The notes beneath the pieces were generated by a model. That model had not been told where the DNA came from. It made no database searches and saw only the letters and a list, made by a program, of their open reading frames with translations. The translations under genes and the position numbers were made by a program. A stretch of DNA of 64,000 nucleotides from the NCBI GenBank assembly GCA_964499365.1, contig CAZCKU010000001.1, positions 310,001 through 374,000 of the forward strand, given 5' to 3'. Within the stretch, counting starts at the first letter, position 1; the number at the start of each line of letters is the position of its first letter. The DNA is from PALSA-1316 sp964499365 (GTDB taxonomy: Bacteria > Nitrospirota > Thermodesulfovibrionia > Thermodesulfovibrionales > UBA6898). Positions 54,333 to 63,151 of the stretch are shown in pieces.

Positions 54333-54373
54333 GCGGGGACAGGGGGCACTTTTTACTGCCCCCTGTCCCCGCC
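54332..54373. terminator. 17-bp perfect hairpin between convergent genes
   Basis: Arms 54332-54348 and 54357-54373 (GGCGGGGACAGGGGGCA and its complement) with an 8-nt T-rich loop. The stem starts at the last base of the giant gene's stop codon and abuts the stop of the minus-strand HD-GYP gene. There is no U-tract, so it may be a terminator-like or RNA-stabilising hairpin serving both sides. Confidence 0.7.
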
Positions 54374-54377
54374 CGGT

Positions 54378-55643
54378 TTATGCAAGGGCTGCTGCGAATT
54401 CGCGGTATTCCAGTGAGCCCTCTGTCTGTGCGGCTGCGCGCATGGCATTTATTTCTTCGTACCTCTGCCCGACCAGCGAGACGAGGTCTCCGTCGAGTGC
54501 CCTGCCGGCCATGCCCCGCATGGTCTCGAGTGCGTCATACTTGGACATGCCTGCCCTGTAGGGACGGTCTTCGGACAGGGCGGTAAAGACGTCTGCAACC
54601 GCCATGATGCGCGAGCCGAGCGGGATTTCGTCGCCGCTCTTGTGGAACGGGTACCCCCTGCCGTCGATGCATTCGTGGTGATAGGAGGCCCACTGGTTGA
54701 TGGTGTCAAGGCCCCGGACCGTCTCGATGATCCTGTAGGTATGGTAGGCGTGGGTCTTGATGATATTGAGTTCAGCGCTGTTCAGTTTGCCGGGCTTTTC
54801 GAGTATCTCGGCCGGCACCACCAGCTTCCCCAAGTCGTGGAGATAGCCCGCAATCTTCATGATTTCACATTCCGAGCTCTTCATCCCGGCCATCCTCGCC
54901 AGTGAAGATCCGGTAGCCGCGACCCCGGTCGAGTGGGTTGCCGTAAATCGGCTTCTGAAGTCGATGATCCGTCCGAAGAGCTTTATCATGCCGTGAAGGG
55001 TGTCATACGTCAGAACGATTGACTGCAGCCCAGTCATACCCTTGAGTATATCCCCGATCGAAGGGGAGACGGTGTCGAACCAGAAGAATTCCTTTGCCGA
55101 GAGACGGATGAAGGCATCGACGAATTCCGGGACGAAGGTGTCGCCTGTACCGCCGAGTATGGCGTGTTTGATCCGGTCGGTCTGCGAGAGTATTTCTCTT
55201 TTGTTGTCGATGAGGACGGCGATGCGGTCAGCAAGATGGAGCACGTGGCATGCGTGCGGCACGTCATAGTTCAGGCTTGAGTCCCTTTTTCCCCTGTCCC
55301 AGGGGACGTGGTGATGCCGGACCAGTTGGGCGACTTCAGCGAATGAATCGAAGGTCCTGATCAGCCGGTAGCCGAGCTCTGCGTGCAGGTTCGGATTGTC
55401 CAGCTCGAAGTGAAGCGTCTCAAGGCGGTCTTTGGCAGAAATGGCGCCGATGTCGTGGAGAAGACCGGCAAGGACAAGCGTTTCGCGGTCTTCATCAGGC
55501 AACCCCAATTCCGCGGCGATGCTGCAGGCGATATAGGCGACCCGCTTATGGTGATCGACGACCCTGGGGCTGACGAGGTCAAGGGCGTTCGAGAGGCACA
55601 TGCTCATTTCGATGAGAGGTACGGTCAGTGTCTTTGTAAACAT
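54378..55643 (-). CDS. Dual HD / HD-GYP domain protein
   Basis: 421 residues, cytoplasmic. An N-terminal HD domain (VVDHHKRVAYIA, LLHDIGA, LVRHHHVPWDRG) is followed by a complete HD-GYP domain (HSTGVAATGSSLA, YLHDLGKLVVP, YHHECIDGRGYPFHK, ADVFTALSEDRPYR). The C-terminal domain should hydrolyse c-di-GMP. GGGGGA precedes ATG 55643. It is 77 nt downstream of the bacteriohemerythrin gene on the same strand, so an O2-linked c-di-GMP output is plausible. Confidence 0.9.
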   Translation of the reverse strand: MFTKTLTVPLIEMSMCLSNALDLVSPRVVDHHKRVAYIACSIAAELGLPDEDRETLVLAGLLHDIGAISAKDRLETLHFELDNPNLHAELGYRLIRTFDSFAEVAQLVRHHHVPWDRGKRDSSLNYDVPHACHVLHLADRIAVLIDNKREILSQTDRIKHAILGGTGDTFVPEFVDAFIRLSAKEFFWFDTVSPSIGDILKGMTGLQSIVLTYDTLHGMIKLFGRIIDFRSRFTATHSTGVAATGSSLARMAGMKSSECEIMKIAGYLHDLGKLVVPAEILEKPGKLNSAELNIIKTHAYHTYRIIETVRGLDTINQWASYHHECIDGRGYPFHKSGDEIPLGSRIMAVADVFTALSEDRPYRAGMSKYDALETMRGMAGRALDGDLVSLVGQRYEEINAMRAAAQTEGSLEYREFAAALA

Positions 55644-55720
55644 ACTTCCCCCTGCGGTCAGTTAATCAACGAACTGAGTCCTTTGTGGGCAGACAATTAC
55701 CCTGCGGCGTGGGTGCCGCC

Positions 55721-56149
55721 TCAGAGAGCCTTTGTCCCGGCAGCGCCTGCCTGGGTCTGAAGGAATGTTCCGAATGCCTTGTCTAACCGTCGTATGTGGA
55801 CCCTCAGCCAGTCGATCACCACATGGTTTGTCTTGGTCACCACATAGAGTGCGGGGCCGTCGGTCTCGAAGAGCTGCTTCAGGGCGGCAAAGTTCTTCTT
55901 GAACTCCTCGTGCTGGGCCTTGTGGCTGTCGTATTCCGGATATTTGGTCTGCTGCATGTGCTGTTCCTCTTCTGAAAAATGCGAGATCACGTAGTCTTCA
56001 AGAAACTGTATGACGCGGCTGATCTCCTCCTTGCCACGTCCCAGGGAGCAGGCATCGAGCAGTGCGTTGATCCTCCGGAACAATTCCTTGTGCTGATCGT
56101 CGATTACCGGTACTCCGGTAGCCAGGTCTGTTGTCCATACAATAGCCAT
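55721..56149 (-). CDS. Bacteriohemerythrin
   Basis: The start is ATG 56149 (AAGGAG upstream; 142 aa), not the 5' end of the longer open frame. Non-haem di-iron oxygen-binding protein with ligands H20 (IDDQHKELF), H57, E61 (SHFSEEEQH), H76, H80 (YDSHKAQHEEF), H118 and D123 (WLRVHIRRLD). Soluble, no signal. It may store or sense oxygen; it lies directly upstream of the HD/HD-GYP gene. Confidence 0.95.
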   Translation of the reverse strand: MAIVWTTDLATGVPVIDDQHKELFRRINALLDACSLGRGKEEISRVIQFLEDYVISHFSEEEQHMQQTKYPEYDSHKAQHEEFKKNFAALKQLFETDGPALYVVTKTNHVVIDWLRVHIRRLDKAFGTFLQTQAGAAGTKAL

Positions 56150-56594
56150 GTTCGTGTTCTCCTTTTGCCAGGTAGCGGGTTTGCGGTTGTTTTTTTCAGT
56201 ATAGCTCTTTGCCGGCTGCTTTAGACGCCGGCCGGCCTCGGGTGGGACTCCGTGAGTACGGCTGCCCCGGGCCTGCGAAAGAGTCAACGATACAGGACTA
56301 TATTACTCCTCAATGTTGTGGCCTGTCAAGATGCAGCTTTAGGAATGCAGGCAACACATCAATCCTCCGCCAGAGGCGCGGCAGCCCTGTATCAATCGAG
56401 AGGGCGTGAAGGCATGGGACTTGCTGTTATAGTATTCTGATCAACCGTGGTTTGAGTGTATCGATATATCGGGATATATTGTGGAATTCGGGCGCGGCAA
56501 TGTGCGAAATACCGCTCAGCTGCGTCATAAAACACAGCATCATATGATAATGACCCCACGACACATAAGCAATATAGGCTCCGGTTCGGTGTTT
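56150..56594. other. 445-nt divergent intergenic region
   Basis: Lies between the bacteriohemerythrin (minus) and a lipoprotein (plus). Open frames here are extensions upstream of the real starts. A candidate plus-strand promoter is at 56452-56480. No RNA gene or repeat was recognised. Confidence 0.5.
56452..56480 (+). promoter_or_regulatory. Candidate promoter of the first lipoprotein paralog
   Basis: TTGAGT (56452-56457), 17-nt spacer, TATATT (56475-56480). Transcription from here would leave a leader of about 108 nt before ATG 56595. Confidence 0.4.
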
Positions 56595-57599
56595 ATGAAG
56601 ATCTTTACCGGACAGTTGGGGCGTGCTCTTGTGCGCCTTACGATGCTCGTTGCCTTTGCCGCGGTTTTTGCGGGTTGCGCGAGTACGGTATCGATGAGCG
56701 TCCAGCCGCCCGGCATGCATGCCAGAGACAGTCTGACACTCGAGCCGCAGCATGAAGCAGAGGTCCTGCGCGAAATCGAAGACCGGAGAGGGAAGATTGA
56801 GCGGGATCCCGCCTGGATTCAGCAGGCATACCAGAAGCCGATGTTCAGAAACCTGCATAAGGTCCGGGAAGACGAGTATGCCGATTTCGCCAAATATCTC
56901 GATAACGGCTCGGTCTATATTATCGTCCACCCTGCCTACTATACTTTTTTCCACGACAACGATCTGTTTCCTGACAATATCACCGGGGCGACCACGCAAA
57001 ACGCCATGGACCGCTTTCTGAGTGCAACCGCCTTTTCAGGAAAGGCAAAGCTGATGAAGGCACAGGAGAAGGTGCTGCGCGACTTTCTGGAGTATGTATC
57101 GACCGAAAAGAAGCTCGTGATAATGATCCTGCCGAAGGGGTACAAAGAATTCTCCGCATACAAATTCCGTGACGCCAGGGACGAGTATCTGCGTTTTCTG
57201 AACGAGGTGACGAATGAATCGGACTCAGTCCTCTACCTGTATTCACGAAAACCGAGCAGGGGGATGTTAAGCGCGAAAGACCGCAAGACCCTTCTGAAGT
57301 TCCTCTACGCAGTACGGCCGAAGGAGATATTGCTCGGAGGAGGGTATGTCGGCCGCTGCCTCGATGATTTTTACCGCGACCTTGAACAGCACTACGGAGA
57401 AGACAAGCTCTATATCGTTCCGGAGATATCCGCGGTGTCACCGGCTGATATGTCGGAGAAGATGTCGTCAGATGTCATCTTGCGTGACGGGCTCATTGAT
57501 GTCAGCAAGCTGGCCCTGAACGTGCGGGAGAATCTCCTGAGCCGTGACGACGCCTCTGTCAAGACAAGAAATATACAGCAGCCTGATGATAATGAGTAG
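56595..57599 (+). CDS. Lipoprotein, paralog A (unrecognised family)
   Basis: ATG 56595 gives 334 residues with a clean signal peptide ending VFAGC (lipobox); the open frame itself extends up to 56481. The body has YIIVHPAYYTFFHDND, EYVSTEKKLVIMILPKGY, NEVTNESDSVLYLYSR and a GGGYVGRCLDDFYRDL segment. The same blocks occur in the lipoprotein at 62090-63088, so the two are paralogs. No enzyme motif is recognised. Likely an inner- or outer-membrane lipoprotein. Confidence 0.82.
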   Translation: MKIFTGQLGRALVRLTMLVAFAAVFAGCASTVSMSVQPPGMHARDSLTLEPQHEAEVLREIEDRRGKIERDPAWIQQAYQKPMFRNLHKVREDEYADFAKYLDNGSVYIIVHPAYYTFFHDNDLFPDNITGATTQNAMDRFLSATAFSGKAKLMKAQEKVLRDFLEYVSTEKKLVIMILPKGYKEFSAYKFRDARDEYLRFLNEVTNESDSVLYLYSRKPSRGMLSAKDRKTLLKFLYAVRPKEILLGGGYVGRCLDDFYRDLEQHYGEDKLYIVPEISAVSPADMSEKMSSDVILRDGLIDVSKLALNVRENLLSRDDASVKTRNIQQPDDNE

Positions 57600-57622
57600 C
57601 CGGGAATTCGCGTGTTACCGGG

Positions 57623-59200
57623 CTAGCGGTTCTGTCCCCGTGTCAGGAGGCTGAGTTCATTCCTGATGACCTCTCTCGGTATCGAATATTTTCTTGTGAC
57701 GGAATAATTTTCAGGGGTCTCTTTTACAAAAATGGCAGCCCCGGATTTGAAGAAGACCGGGACCCATTCAGGGTCATTCAGAAGCGCGGGGACGAGCGGG
57801 ACTATACTGCCGTCATCCGGGAATGTATAACGGGTAATAACGTAGTTCACAGAATAGGCATTCAGCACTGATTTCCAGGCAGGCTGCCCCATGATGAGGG
57901 CAGGGGACGCACCGGCGATATTCAGGGACTGCCTGAAGATATTTTCACTCAGCACCCTGCCGTCGATAAAGACCTTGTGCTCAGGAAAGAGCCTCCAGAT
58001 CAGGTAGCCTCCCCAGTCGTAGTAGTTATACATATTTCCCTTGAGTCTGTTGCCTGCGATAAACTCGCCGGCAGCCAGGGGGAAGACATAGTTCTGTATA
58101 TATGCGCCGACGCTCGCTGCACGAAGGTACGGCCGAGCGTTCCAGCTGAAGAAAACTGCCGAGAAAAGGGCCAGGCAAAGAACGCCGGCCCGGGCCAGCC
58201 TGATGATTCCTGCCTCGGAAAAAGCCCTCCCGATAACCGGGAGTGCGACTATCAGAAAAAAGGGGATATACCGCATACGGGTGAAAGCAAAGTAGCCCGT
58301 CCCGGCAAGGAGCGCCACCTCGGTAATATCGAGCTTCTTCCTTCGAAGAAAAACGGCAACTCCTGCCGCAAGCTCAACCAGCCAGAACAGGATGAAGGCC
58401 GGATCCTTCTGGTCGGAAAAGAGGACCGTGGTCGGCTGATACTCCATGAGGAAGGCGGTATGATCAAGGGGTGCTTTGTATAGTTCCAGTGTCAGGTGAT
58501 ACGTGTTCGGATTGACAAGTGAGCCAATCAACCCGCCAATGCCGGCTGCGAGGAGTTGCCGATATTCCTTTTTTCCGCCGGGGCTGAGGGACGGATGAAA
58601 AAACTTGAGCCCTTCGGTCAGCAGTAAAAGAGTGACCACCGCCTGGCCAAGGATGATCCCGCCGTGAAAGTTCGCCCAGATTATCATCAGCAGGGGGACC
58701 ATCACCACATAGGCAAGCGGTCGGGCGGTCTCGGGGTCCCGGATCTTCTCTGCCAGGTAGAGCAGCAGGGCGAAGAAAAGGAATGAGAATACCTGTGGCC
58801 TTTCCATGGGGAATAGCTTCAGGATGACCACAAAACAGAGCACAAGCAGTCCGCCGTAGAGAGCATTGTCGCCGTGTTTTCGCTTTATCAGAAAATAGAG
58901 GAGTGCTGCAGCTACCATTGCCCGCAGTATGAAGATTCCCGGTATTCCGCCCATCAGATAGAACAGATGAAAAGAGATCTGGCTGAGCCAGTAGGAAGTA
59001 AGTATGATCTGTTCCCTCGCGGTGAGGACAGGAGAGGTCGTATACGAGAAAACATCCTTGGTCATCAGCTGTCTGTTCTCCCACATCCACTCACCTGTCT
59101 TGAGATGCCAGAAGAAATCCGGGTCCGCAACCGGTCTCAGCAGAAAAAGCGAGAGAACGATAAAAAGGGCAAGGTAGACAGCTGCGGTGCTACGACGCAT
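57623..59200 (-). CDS. Multi-pass membrane protein, GT-C glycosyltransferase-like
   Basis: 525 residues with about ten TM segments. The N-terminal periplasmic loop after TM1 has DPDFFWHLKTGEWMW, the D-x-x-WH-x-x-x-G pattern of GT-C-like membrane proteins using polyprenyl-phosphate sugars. The C-terminal third is soluble (YYDWGGYLIWRLFPEHKVFIDGR). Substrate unknown; the catalytic assignment is weak. It is convergent with the lipoprotein at 56595 (23-nt gap) and divergent from the next lipoprotein. Confidence 0.72.
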   Translation of the reverse strand: MRRSTAAVYLALFIVLSLFLLRPVADPDFFWHLKTGEWMWENRQLMTKDVFSYTTSPVLTAREQIILTSYWLSQISFHLFYLMGGIPGIFILRAMVAAALLYFLIKRKHGDNALYGGLLVLCFVVILKLFPMERPQVFSFLFFALLLYLAEKIRDPETARPLAYVVMVPLLMIIWANFHGGIILGQAVVTLLLLTEGLKFFHPSLSPGGKKEYRQLLAAGIGGLIGSLVNPNTYHLTLELYKAPLDHTAFLMEYQPTTVLFSDQKDPAFILFWLVELAAGVAVFLRRKKLDITEVALLAGTGYFAFTRMRYIPFFLIVALPVIGRAFSEAGIIRLARAGVLCLALFSAVFFSWNARPYLRAASVGAYIQNYVFPLAAGEFIAGNRLKGNMYNYYDWGGYLIWRLFPEHKVFIDGRVLSENIFRQSLNIAGASPALIMGQPAWKSVLNAYSVNYVITRYTFPDDGSIVPLVPALLNDPEWVPVFFKSGAAIFVKETPENYSVTRKYSIPREVIRNELSLLTRGQNR

Positions 59201-59331
59201 TAGGTGTTTTTGTGTGGCGTTTTATTCTCATGATACGTGGTGATAGTCTAACAAAAATTGGAGCATAAATCCGCTTCCCGTTGTCGAAAATTTCCCTTGT
59301 GGACAAGGCAGGCGGGCTGCCGAGAATATTC

Positions 59332-59360
59332 TTGACATCTCAGGGGGAACGTGGTTTGAT
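59332..59360 (+). promoter_or_regulatory. Leaderless promoter of small lipoprotein gene
   Basis: Perfect TTGACA (59332-59337), 17-nt spacer, TTTGAT (59355-59360), then 6 nt to ATG 59367, so the start codon is the predicted +1. Confidence 0.55.
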
Positions 59361-59366
59361 AGTCTT

Positions 59367-59951
59367 ATGGAGTCTTATGTCACACAGATGACGAGGCACT
59401 GCGGACTGACGCGGGTCATGATTCTGCTCCTTCTCGTCACGTTTCTTGCCTCCTGCAATACGGTCCTCGGTCCCCCGGGGTCTGAACCTGCCATGATGGA
59501 TCCATCCGGCTCCCGGTTCCCTCACACTGCCATGCTGGAAGGGCAGCCTCCCCTGGTTTCTATGAGGGCGGAGGGAGGCTATTATGTCTGGAGGACAGGG
59601 AATACCTGGCATGTCAGGGTCGCAAAATCGGACCGTTTTGGGTTCGAGACCCCGGGGCAGCCAACCATCTATTCCGGCAATATTCATGTCGAGACAGGGG
59701 TGATCGCCGACCTGCAGAACCAGAACACTACGCTGCTTAGCGACGTCAGGCTGAAGCAGAAGGCAGTTGTTTTCCGCTTTGACCTGAGGAATGACGTCGA
59801 GGGTTTTGATTTTATCGTCAAACCGTTCGCGGCTGAATATTGCCTCACGTTTGATCTCAGGCGGAACAAGCAAAAACTCCCGGAGATTGTTCATCTCGGC
59901 CGGTCGATGTATGTTCCCGATACGATGCCGCTGGTTGCCTGCGTCCGCTGA
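59367..59951 (+). CDS. Lipoprotein, unrecognised (194 aa)
   Basis: The signal peptide ends in VTFLASC (lipidated Cys30). The mature part is beta-rich (YYVWRTGNTWHVRVAKSD, IYSGNIHVETGVIADL, EGFDFIVKPFAAEYCLTFDL) and looks like a small beta-sandwich or lipocalin-like protein. There is no Shine-Dalgarno, but a good promoter ends 6 nt before the ATG. It is first in a row of plus-strand genes for envelope proteins. Confidence 0.78.
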   Translation: MESYVTQMTRHCGLTRVMILLLLVTFLASCNTVLGPPGSEPAMMDPSGSRFPHTAMLEGQPPLVSMRAEGGYYVWRTGNTWHVRVAKSDRFGFETPGQPTIYSGNIHVETGVIADLQNQNTTLLSDVRLKQKAVVFRFDLRNDVEGFDFIVKPFAAEYCLTFDLRRNKQKLPEIVHLGRSMYVPDTMPLVACVR

Positions 59952-59969
59952 GCTGCTTCTCTTCCTGTC

Positions 59970-59999
59970 TTGTCAGCTTCTGCCTTATTTTGTTAGCAT
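59970..59999 (+). promoter_or_regulatory. Leaderless promoter of NHL lipoprotein gene
   Basis: TTGTCA (59970-59975), 18-nt spacer, TAGCAT (59994-59999), then 5 nt to ATG 60005. No Shine-Dalgarno sequence. Confidence 0.45.
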
Positions 60000-60004
60000 A
60001 CTAA

Positions 60005-61024
60005 ATGACTTTTCGACTCTGGACAAAAAGCTCACTTCTTCTGGCCGCCCTGCTTTTGAGCCTTCTGCTGCCTTCCTGTGCGCAGAAGATCGCTGAAACA
60101 CCCCCCGAGATTTACTGGCCCCTGCCGCCGGAGAAACCCCGCATTAAATTCGTTGACATGATCATCGGAAGCAAGGACGTGCAGAAAAAAGATGGCTCGG
60201 CTGCGATGTCAAGCTTTTTTTTCGGCGAAGGAAAAGAGATAAAGTTTATCAAGCCCTATGGGGTTGCCTTCAGCAACAATAAACTCTATGTAACCGATAT
60301 TGGCGGCGTCTTCGTCTTTGATTTCAACAGCGGCAATTTCAGTATTCTCGGCATTAAGCAGTTGAGACTGCCGACTGGGCTTGCAGTGCTCGATAACGGT
60401 TTTTTCGTCGCTGATTCCGCAGGCAAGAAGATTATTCACTATGACCTTGAGGGTAAATTTATCAGGGACTTCGGGGGTGGAGAGGTTGACACGGTAGCCG
60501 GGATGGCACTTGCCCGGCAGCGAAGGGAGTTGATCGTCACCGACGCGAGAAAACATACCGTTTTTGTCTATGATTACGAAGGAAGACTCCTGCGTCAATT
60601 CGGCCGCAGGGGGACAGGTGACGGTGAGTTTAACATACCGTATGGCGTGGCTGTTGACAGGAGCGGCAGGATCTATGTTGTCGACTCGGGAAATTTCAGG
60701 ATCCAGATCTTCGATGCCGCGGGTGCTTTCATTAAGTCGTTTGGCAAGGTGGGAAGTTCTGCCGGGTACTTTGCCCGTCCGAAGGGTGTAGCGCTGGATT
60801 CTGACGGACATATCTATGTGCTGGATGCAGCCTTCGGAAACTATCAGATATTTGATTTCGAGGGCAACAGTCTTCTGGCTGTTGGCTCGAATGGCACCGG
60901 ACCTGCAGAATTCCAGCTGCCCTCCTCGATCTACATCGATGAGAATGACAAGATCTATGTGGTTGATCAGATCAATACGAGAATCCAGATATTTCAGTAT
61001 CTCAAAGAAGCCCGGACGCATTGA
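60005..61024 (+). CDS. NHL-repeat beta-propeller lipoprotein
   Basis: 339 residues. Lipobox LLPSC (Cys25). After a linker (PPEIYWPLPPEKPRIKFVD), six or so NHL blades follow, each with the pattern PxGxAVDxxGxIYVVDxxNxRIQIFD (e.g. IPYGVAVDRSGRIYVVDSG, RPKGVALDSDGHIYVLDA). A periplasmic or outer-membrane scaffold, probably binding protein or peptide partners. The next gene (TPR) follows closely, so the two may act together. Confidence 0.9.
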   Translation: MTFRLWTKSSLLLAALLLSLLLPSCAQKIAETPPEIYWPLPPEKPRIKFVDMIIGSKDVQKKDGSAAMSSFFFGEGKEIKFIKPYGVAFSNNKLYVTDIGGVFVFDFNSGNFSILGIKQLRLPTGLAVLDNGFFVADSAGKKIIHYDLEGKFIRDFGGGEVDTVAGMALARQRRELIVTDARKHTVFVYDYEGRLLRQFGRRGTGDGEFNIPYGVAVDRSGRIYVVDSGNFRIQIFDAAGAFIKSFGKVGSSAGYFARPKGVALDSDGHIYVLDAAFGNYQIFDFEGNSLLAVGSNGTGPAEFQLPSSIYIDENDKIYVVDQINTRIQIFQYLKEARTH

Positions 61025-61052
61025 GAAGGTCCTGTCTGGCGGTCCGGGCCGC

Positions 61053-62087
61053 GTGAACAGGGGGGCTGGCCTTTGCCGCGTTTTCTCCCGGTCAGCGGTC
61101 CTGCGATATTTTGTCGTGGCAGCGGTGTTGCTGCTCTTCTCCTCCGGCCGGACAGGAGAAGCTTCTCCGGGAGAGGCCGGGAGATTCTTTCTGACCGGTG
61201 ACTGGAAAAAGGCCGTTCTGGCGTATGAGGCCGGGCCGATTGGCGAACTGCCTCTTTCCGGACTCCTTCAGTACGCGGAGGCATGTTTTCGGTCGGGTGA
61301 CTTTAAAAAAGCCGAAGAGGTCCTGCTATCCGTTCAGAGGCAGGGAGAAAGTCTCGGGGCGACTGTTTTGTCACTCCTCATCTCAGCCAGGGAAGGCAGC
61401 CGCTCAGGAGCGGTTGAAAAGCTCATGGCCCTGGCAGATAAGACCTCCGACAAGGCAGGGGACAATGCCCGGGTATTGACGGCTCTCGGCGAGATACTGC
61501 GGCCGGTCAACACGGAGCAGGCGCGTTCGTACGCGAAAAAAGCGGTTGAAAATGACCCTGACAGCTATTGGTCCTGGTTTGTCCTCGGAACAATCTATGA
61601 AGAGGATGAAATATTCGATGAAGCTGCAAAGGCTTATATGCGGGCTATCAGGCTGAACCCTCTTTCGGCGCTGGCCCATAACAACCTCGGATATTCCTAT
61701 AAGGAGAGGCATTTTTACCGCTATGCGATCGACGAGTACAGGAAGGCCATAGAACTGATGCCTGACCAGCCGGGATTTTACTACAACATCGGCAATGCCT
61801 ATACGCATGAAGAGGCGATTGAGGAGGCTTTTTCAGCATACACAAAGGCGGTTGAACTGGACCCCTCGTTTGCGAAGGCGCATTACAATGTTGCACGGAC
61901 CTATCTCAGGAAGGACATGGTGCAGCCGGCGATTGATTCTTTCAGGCTCTATCTCAAGCACGGGACGAAGGCTGTATTCAGTGCGGTCGCGTCTCCGGAG
62001 GCCGTGGAGGACGAGATTGAGCAGCTCGAGCAGTATCTCCTTGGACATCCTTCGATGAAATACCCGAAGGGCCAGGTCGCCCGGTAG
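61053..62087 (+). CDS. TPR-repeat protein with N-terminal signal
   Basis: The open frame extends back into the preceding gene; GTG 61053, after its stop, gives 344 residues with a hydrophobic export segment (LRYFVVAAVLLLFSS). Residues ~150-310 contain at least four TPRs (SWFVLGTIYEEDEIFDEAAKAY.., AHNNLGYSYKERHFYRYAIDEY, FYYNIGNAYTHEEAIEEAFSAY, AHYNVARTYLRKDMVQPAIDSF). It probably anchors a periplasmic complex with the neighbouring NHL lipoprotein. Start uncertain. Confidence 0.85.
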   Translation: MNRGAGLCRVFSRSAVLRYFVVAAVLLLFSSGRTGEASPGEAGRFFLTGDWKKAVLAYEAGPIGELPLSGLLQYAEACFRSGDFKKAEEVLLSVQRQGESLGATVLSLLISAREGSRSGAVEKLMALADKTSDKAGDNARVLTALGEILRPVNTEQARSYAKKAVENDPDSYWSWFVLGTIYEEDEIFDEAAKAYMRAIRLNPLSALAHNNLGYSYKERHFYRYAIDEYRKAIELMPDQPGFYYNIGNAYTHEEAIEEAFSAYTKAVELDPSFAKAHYNVARTYLRKDMVQPAIDSFRLYLKHGTKAVFSAVASPEAVEDEIEQLEQYLLGHPSMKYPKGQVAR

Positions 62088-62089
62088 TA

Positions 62090-63088
62090 ATGGGATATCC
62101 CCTTGCTGCTCGATGCCGCGCCTCTGTTGCGGTGCTGGTCCTCGTATCAGTCCTTCTGGCCGCAGGCTGCGCCCGGCAGTCAACAATGGTTTCCGACACG
62201 ACCTTTACGCTTGCCTCGGTGATACACGAGCCTGAGGAGGGGAGGGTCGCGGAGGTTCTGGAAGCCGTAAAACAGCGCAACAGCAGCCTCGAAACCAATC
62301 TCACCTGGATTACCTCCGCATACAGGCAGTTTCTGATAAAGGAGTTAACTGACCTTGAGGAACGCGACTATGCCTCGTACAGCAGCTATTTGGACCATGG
62401 CGCCGTGTATATTGTCATTCATCCTGCCTATTATGCTTTTTTTGATGCCGAGAGCAGTTCGTTTCTTGAGCCCTTCCCCGGGGGGGTGCAGCCCAATGCC
62501 CTGCAGCAGTTTCTCCAGAGCCAGGTATACTCGGACAAGGGACGCCTGATGCAGGCCCAGGAAAGGACACTGCGGGATTTCCTGGAATACACCTCAACGG
62601 CGAAGAAGCTGATGCTGCTGGTGCTTCCGGGAGACTATGCTCAGGCCTCCTCCTATCGCTACGGCGATGGGCGTGATGAATACATGCGCTATATCAATGA
62701 AGTAACGAATGAATCAGGATCAGTGCTGTATCTTTTTTCGAAGAGGACCAGCACCGGCAGTCTGAGACCTGCCGACAAAAAAAGACTGCTCAAGTTTCTG
62801 GCCGCCGTCGGTCCGAGCAGGGTGCTCATCGGTGGCGGTTACCTGGGCCGCTGCGTAGGTGAGTTCTGGAAGGACATCGGCGACGGGTTCCTGCAGGACA
62901 ACCTGTATCTTGTCCCGGAAATTACTGCGTGGTCCCCTGCGGACGTATCCTCTGACGAAGCCGCTGCGGTCCTTCACTCTGACGGAACCATTGACTTTGA
63001 AAAGTACTCAGCTGCAGCGGAGCAGAAAAACCTGAAACGGCAGAAGGCAAACCTGCCGGTCAGGCCCCCCGATCATGACGGAAAATAG
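62090..63088 (+). CDS. Lipoprotein, paralog B (unrecognised family)
   Basis: 332 residues. Signal peptide ending VLLAAGC (Cys27). Closely parallels the lipoprotein at 56595-57599: YIVIHPAYYAFFDAES, EYTSTAKKLMLLVLPGDY, NEVTNESGSVLYLFSKR and GGGYLGRCVGEFWKDI. It starts 2 nt after the TPR gene, so the two are co-transcribed. Function unknown. Confidence 0.84.
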   Translation: MGYPLAARCRASVAVLVLVSVLLAAGCARQSTMVSDTTFTLASVIHEPEEGRVAEVLEAVKQRNSSLETNLTWITSAYRQFLIKELTDLEERDYASYSSYLDHGAVYIVIHPAYYAFFDAESSSFLEPFPGGVQPNALQQFLQSQVYSDKGRLMQAQERTLRDFLEYTSTAKKLMLLVLPGDYAQASSYRYGDGRDEYMRYINEVTNESGSVLYLFSKRTSTGSLRPADKKRLLKFLAAVGPSRVLIGGGYLGRCVGEFWKDIGDGFLQDNLYLVPEITAWSPADVSSDEAAAVLHSDGTIDFEKYSAAAEQKNLKRQKANLPVRPPDHDGK

Positions 63089-63151
63089 TCGGAGGATGTC
63101 CCTCCGGAGAACCGGAGCTGGTCAGCATCTGCGCACAAAGGGAGGTGGCTG

